Shown here one piece after another: positions 59,833 through 64,000 of a DNA stretch of 64,000 nucleotides. Source of the stretch: Phorcus lineatus. Lineage: Eukaryota > Mollusca > Gastropoda > Trochida > Trochidae. The first letter of the stretch is position 1. Every line of letters starts with the position of its first letter. The translations under genes were made by a program, and so were the position numbers. Below the pieces are notes generated by a model that was not told the origin of the DNA, searched no databases, and saw nothing but the letters and a program-made list of their open reading frames with translations. The DNA lies in NCBI GenBank assembly GCA_921293015.1, contig OV121088.1, forward strand, positions 39,370,836-39,434,835. The letters are read 5' to 3'.

Positions 59833-62327
59833 GGTCTACAGTTCATAAAATGATCGATATGAATATTGAATATTGGGTGGTTCTTAACTTTTGGGTTGAT
59901 CAGGGTATTTTAGTAATACCATTGCTTCTAACACTGTTTTGTATTTGCAATAGAAATTGTAGTAAATTCCAGATACTAAATTCAAAGTTTTTGGGTTTAT
60001 TGGAGAGTGTGTAAATAAAAGAGGCAGTGTTTCTATCTTCCAGACCTTAAGAATAATTTAACATAAAAAAGAGAAAAAAGCCCAAACAATTTTATGACAA
60101 GACAAATTCGCTTGATTTTCATGAAAAACTCTAAAAGTTTTATTTCATTTTCTTTTTAAATGTTTTCATTTTAAAGGCTAACATTTTATTGTAACTACTT
60201 ACTTTTTTCAAAGATGAATTGAGACTAAGGAAATAAACAAACGAAGATATATTTAGTCTTTCTATTCACATAATTTTGTTTCATGAAACTCACTTCCAGT
60301 TAAACTGTTGCAAGTCTCATAAACTGTGAGGCTAATGATGATTGATTTCCTGTGTTTTGTTCCTGAAGTCCTTTACACCACAGACCTGGCGTATACATTG
60401 CTACGCTACCGGAAGACCGATTTACTGTTTACCGGAACACCTGGCGCGGAAAGAAATTTCTGTAACTCGAAAAAGTTGTGTTTTTCATGTTTTGAAGGTT
60501 ATTTATATGGTTTTTGACTGAAATATGTAAAAGTATCACCGAAGAGAAGATATTTCTCGTTTACATGTTTTGAAAAATGCCATAAACATTTAAAACACAT
60601 TCTCATTATGTAGAGTTTCCGTTTCGCTGACGCACTTTTTGCGTGTTTCGTAATAACATGGTTTACGTGTCCTGTGTTTGCAACGCTTTTGTAACGCTTT
60701 TGTAATCGTTTGTTTCAATGCTCTCAACTACCCAGTCAACGTTTATCGGCATTATCATGTAAACACTGATTTATATCTTAGAATAAATGCTGTTAATAAA
60801 TCATTTCGATAAATGAAATCAATTTAAAAGTATAAATCCGAAAACAAAATACCCCTATAACAGACTGAAAGAGTCATATGAGTGCATCATTACAAAAATA
60901 CTGAGTGTGTTCTCTTCTATGTCGCAAATACATTCTTAAACTGGTTTCATCAATATAAGGTATACAAAAAGTAAGATCACTCATACATTAATAATAGATA
61001 ACAACCTCAATATTCGTAGGCTTCAACGTATGGAAACAAATTCTTGTTTTTTTTTGCAATCATGAATGTTTTTTTTAAATCATATAAAACTTTCACTTGA
61101 TATTTCACTAAATAAATGAAGACGAATAAACATGTTTGACATGAAAGGCTCCACATATATCATGAGTGGTAATCGGCCTTTATCGCCTATTCAGTGAGAT
61201 AATGATTAGTTACTTGGTACTATCGTATAACTGGCATTCTCAAATTCGTCAATTTATATAGTTAGATAAGACTAAGCTTATGACAGAACAGTATGTAGCC
61301 TATCACACAAATCCTGTGTATATCAAGATACAAGAAGTTCAACACTATCTGCCAGCAACTCTGACAGAAGTTTCTAAAAGAGTTTCAATGAAGACTTGAT
61401 CTTTGCCCAAGGTCCTGAACCGTATTACTTGTGATCAAATATTAGCTCGGTACTCGTGGCTGGCGTGCCTGTGCGGGATTCTGCAGGAAATTGAGGGACT
61501 ACTCTGGAAGTGAGAGTGCCCAAAGCCAAGAGACCCGGACCTGCGAGCTTCATCCTTTCCTTTGATAATCGAGGAGTTGGTTGACAGATAACTCTAATCC
61601 GTTTTCAGCAGACAACACCACAACTCTCGTCTGCATCTGGAAGGAGCTGACTGTTTGACTTGTCCTTCATGAATTTTCATAAGAACCTGTCTTGGTAAAT
61701 TGGTCCTTATTCTCACTGATCGATTTCCTATCTGAATGAATATCAACAAACCACCGGCAGAGGGCGTTAAGGTTTTTTGTTCCGGTTCGATTTCCAGTAA
61801 TGGCAGCTGATCAGTAATCTATGGGGCAGCAATCAGAACGAATCAGTCTGGCGGGGATCCATCATTGGTCCTTGATTCTCATGACAGTCGTTTTTTCAGC
61901 TTGGAGATTAGACAAACTAGTAAAGTCTTGATATTCTTCTGTAGATGTGGTTTAAAGCACTTATCGAAATTACCTGACGTGCGGAAGTATTGGGACAGAC
62001 TGTTATCGGTTATATACTCCGTTACTGGCACCAGTAATCCCATTAATACTGATATTAACCTATTTGATCTTTAATGAAAATCTGTCTAACTAAGCATTAA
62101 CTTATCTAAAACTGTGATCTTTTCCTTAATTTGCGTCAAGGACTATAATGTTTGAATAATGACCTTTGCTCCTTGCTCATTTTGTTAAACTATTTCTAAA
62201 ACTTCAAAGGATGTCTCAATGAGTATTGTTTCACTAAATCGATGTCACCTAAATTGTTTTTTGATGCCGAATTAATCCCTTGCTTCCGTAATTAGCTCAG
62301 CATTCTGTGTAGTCCAGCAACATGGAC

Positions 62328-62329
<2 letters not shown>
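59833..62329. other. non-coding stretch
   Basis: No gene is supported. The segment at about 61440-61640 is distinctly GC-richer, has an open plus-strand stretch (about 61513-61570, reading RVPKAKRPGPASFILSFD), and is followed by a Pol III B-box-like 'ggttcgatttc' at 61784-61794. It may be an unrecognised exon, untranslated region or SINE fragment. Confidence 0.35.

Positions 62330-62407
<78 letters not shown>
62330..62407. repeat. (TC)n microsatellite, about 38 units
   Basis: A pure CT/TC dinucleotide run. The Leu-Ser repeats in the overlapping frame from 62322 come from this tract and are not a protein. Confidence 0.98.
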
Positions 62408-62408
<1 letters not shown>

Positions 62409-63952
62409 TTGTACATGGTACATTGTAAGACTTTATCAAGGAAACAACACTATTTTAAAGAAAATGCCTTTGTCAATTTTGTAATTGAATATTGTTTCTT
62501 TATTGAGATTTGCGAAAAACTACCACAGAACGTTATCCCTTTTTATAATGTCATTTCACTGTCATGAAAGTAAAGCAGAGCATTAACTTTTCCTTTTTGA
62601 TAACGAATTTACTTGCACATGATTTCACAGCTCAGAACTATAGCAACGAAAGCCTCTTGTTCTCGATTTTGTTAATCAAACATCATTTTGGCTTGGAGGT
62701 TTTACCGGACATCCTGTCATGCGCTCTTAAAAAACTTCCGGTCATTACTTCTCTAGGTAGCATTACATCAGTCGCCCCTGGGAATGTTTGTCCAAATCAT
62801 CAATCATGTGTACAATTATCTGTCGTCTGCTTCATCTTATTCATCTGATGTATTGTCGTCTGCCCCAGGTCTTATGTCTTTGTCCTTTTGATTTTCTGAT
62901 GCAACCATCTGTCAAATGGCTACTCGAACAGGGAAAGGGTTGTGATAGGAGTCTGTGGAGGTGAATCCAAATATAAGGGTAATTAGACGGAGTAATAATG
63001 AGTTTTTGATGACTACCTCACCATTCAAACTAGGAAATTATCAGAGGTTGAAATTATGGCAAACATCTTTATCCTAAGAATCATTACTTCAAATCATTCT
63101 TAAGGTTTAATGTTCACAATGCAAGGACAAACGTGTTAGGTGACTACATTATCTTTCTTCCATCATAAATGTTCATCAAGATATATTAGAATATTTCAAA
63201 TAATAATTGTCAGTAATACATTATTAACACGACCTATTCCAAGAAATCCTTTCCGGAAAATTATGTTATAAGGCACACTTGCTAGCGAATACAGCTGAAA
63301 GGCACTTTACAATAAATGTACATCTGATCAAAAGAAGGAAATATATTTTAATAAATTTATGAATATGTCTTGTGTCAGTTTGTTAGTACTTAGATCAAGA
63401 TGCTTTCGTCTTGATCGCGAAGCGTCAAATTGAATATATCACATTTACCATGGGTCCGCTACTAATATCACAGTTACTGAAATCCATAACCACTAATAGT
63501 ACAGTAACTAATGTTACCGTGAAGCCCTTATAAATGTTTATTTTCCTCACGCAGGTTCTGTGACAAGGTTATCTGTTCCCTTAAGACTTTTATATGCTCT
63601 TTCAATATTCTGCGCATCTGACTTTAGGAGCACTTTATTGAGTCATCTAAGGCTTAATGGTTCTGTCAATAAATTTGTATGCACAAACTTGTACCCAAGG
63701 TCGATAGTTGCTTTGCGAAATGAGGAAAGGTGGCAGTTATAGCCTCTGTTACGAGATAGCTCACTTTAGTAAATAACCAACAAGCTCACACTTAACCTAG
63801 CAGAGTTACACACTGGTAGCTGGGGACATTTATAAAACATCGATTAAGACTAAGGCACTGGTCTGAGCTTATTTGAAACCATATCAAACCTGTTGACGTG
63901 AATGTCGAGTGATTGACTCGACTCAATACTTGACTTCAAAGTAAACAAGACC
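62408..63952. other. non-coding stretch
   Basis: Frames of 60-94 codons lack motifs. A hairpin 'gatcaaga...tcttgatc' lies at about 63394-63417. Nothing else is recognised. Confidence 0.45.
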
Positions 63953-64000
63953 AGGTCTCCTTTCACAAAGCAACCTTTACTAAGGTTAACCTTAACTTCC
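63953..64000. mobile_element. MITE of the 'tctcctttcac' family, truncated by window end
   Basis: 'ggtctcctttcacaaagcaa' begins at 63954 and is followed by 'taaggttaaccttaactt'. It is the same family as 59717-59832; only the left arm is in the window. Confidence 0.75.

Noticed and set aside
62322..62567. ORF with a long Leu-Ser repeat
   Set aside because: It is a translation of the (TC)n microsatellite.

Overview
This is a window of animal nuclear DNA, AT-rich and overwhelmingly non-coding. There are no operons, no ribosome binding sites and no convincing open reading frame over about 140 codons. A gastropod-like or other lophotrochozoan marine invertebrate fits best. Three things suggest this: a tRNA-type SINE whose 3' end reads like the 'gcattaaacaacaactcac' tails familiar from gastropods, short foldback elements carrying hammerhead-like motifs, and a degenerate Tc1 transposase. 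The species assignment is inference.

Layout. 1-8.2 kb: AT-rich sequence with one SINE (about 1.88-2.15 kb), a TA/TATG microsatellite and one foldback element. 8.2-27 kb: three degenerate, direct, colinear copies of a composite unit of about 5-7 kb, built from blocks I call a, b, c and d. Unit 1 is a-b-c-d-d', unit 2 is a-b-d-d' with block c precisely missing, and unit 3 is partial a-b-c-d. A second SINE sits inside unit 2, and the matching position in unit 1 is an empty site. 27.3-28.35 kb: a dead Tc1/mariner transposase. 28.6-41.6 kb: further pairwise direct duplications (blocks h, e, b, c, f, g), a minisatellite of about 38 bp, and a 140-codon ORF containing an in-frame 39-bp repeat.

41.6-64 kb: mostly unrecognised sequence. 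The only plausible cellular coding exon is at 47945-47976: a start codon followed by ten acidic codons (MSDDEYSDGA) and a perfect GTGAGT donor, which looks like the first coding exon of troponin T. A TATA-like box lies 50 bases upstream. If correct, the DNA to the right is a long first intron; I could not find the next exon. This part also holds two more foldbacks with hammerhead-like loops, a 104-bp triplicate, a long (TC)n tract and two related foldback MITEs, one cut by the window end.

All repeat boundaries were set by reading and aligning by eye, so treat block edges as accurate to tens of bases. No homology search was run.
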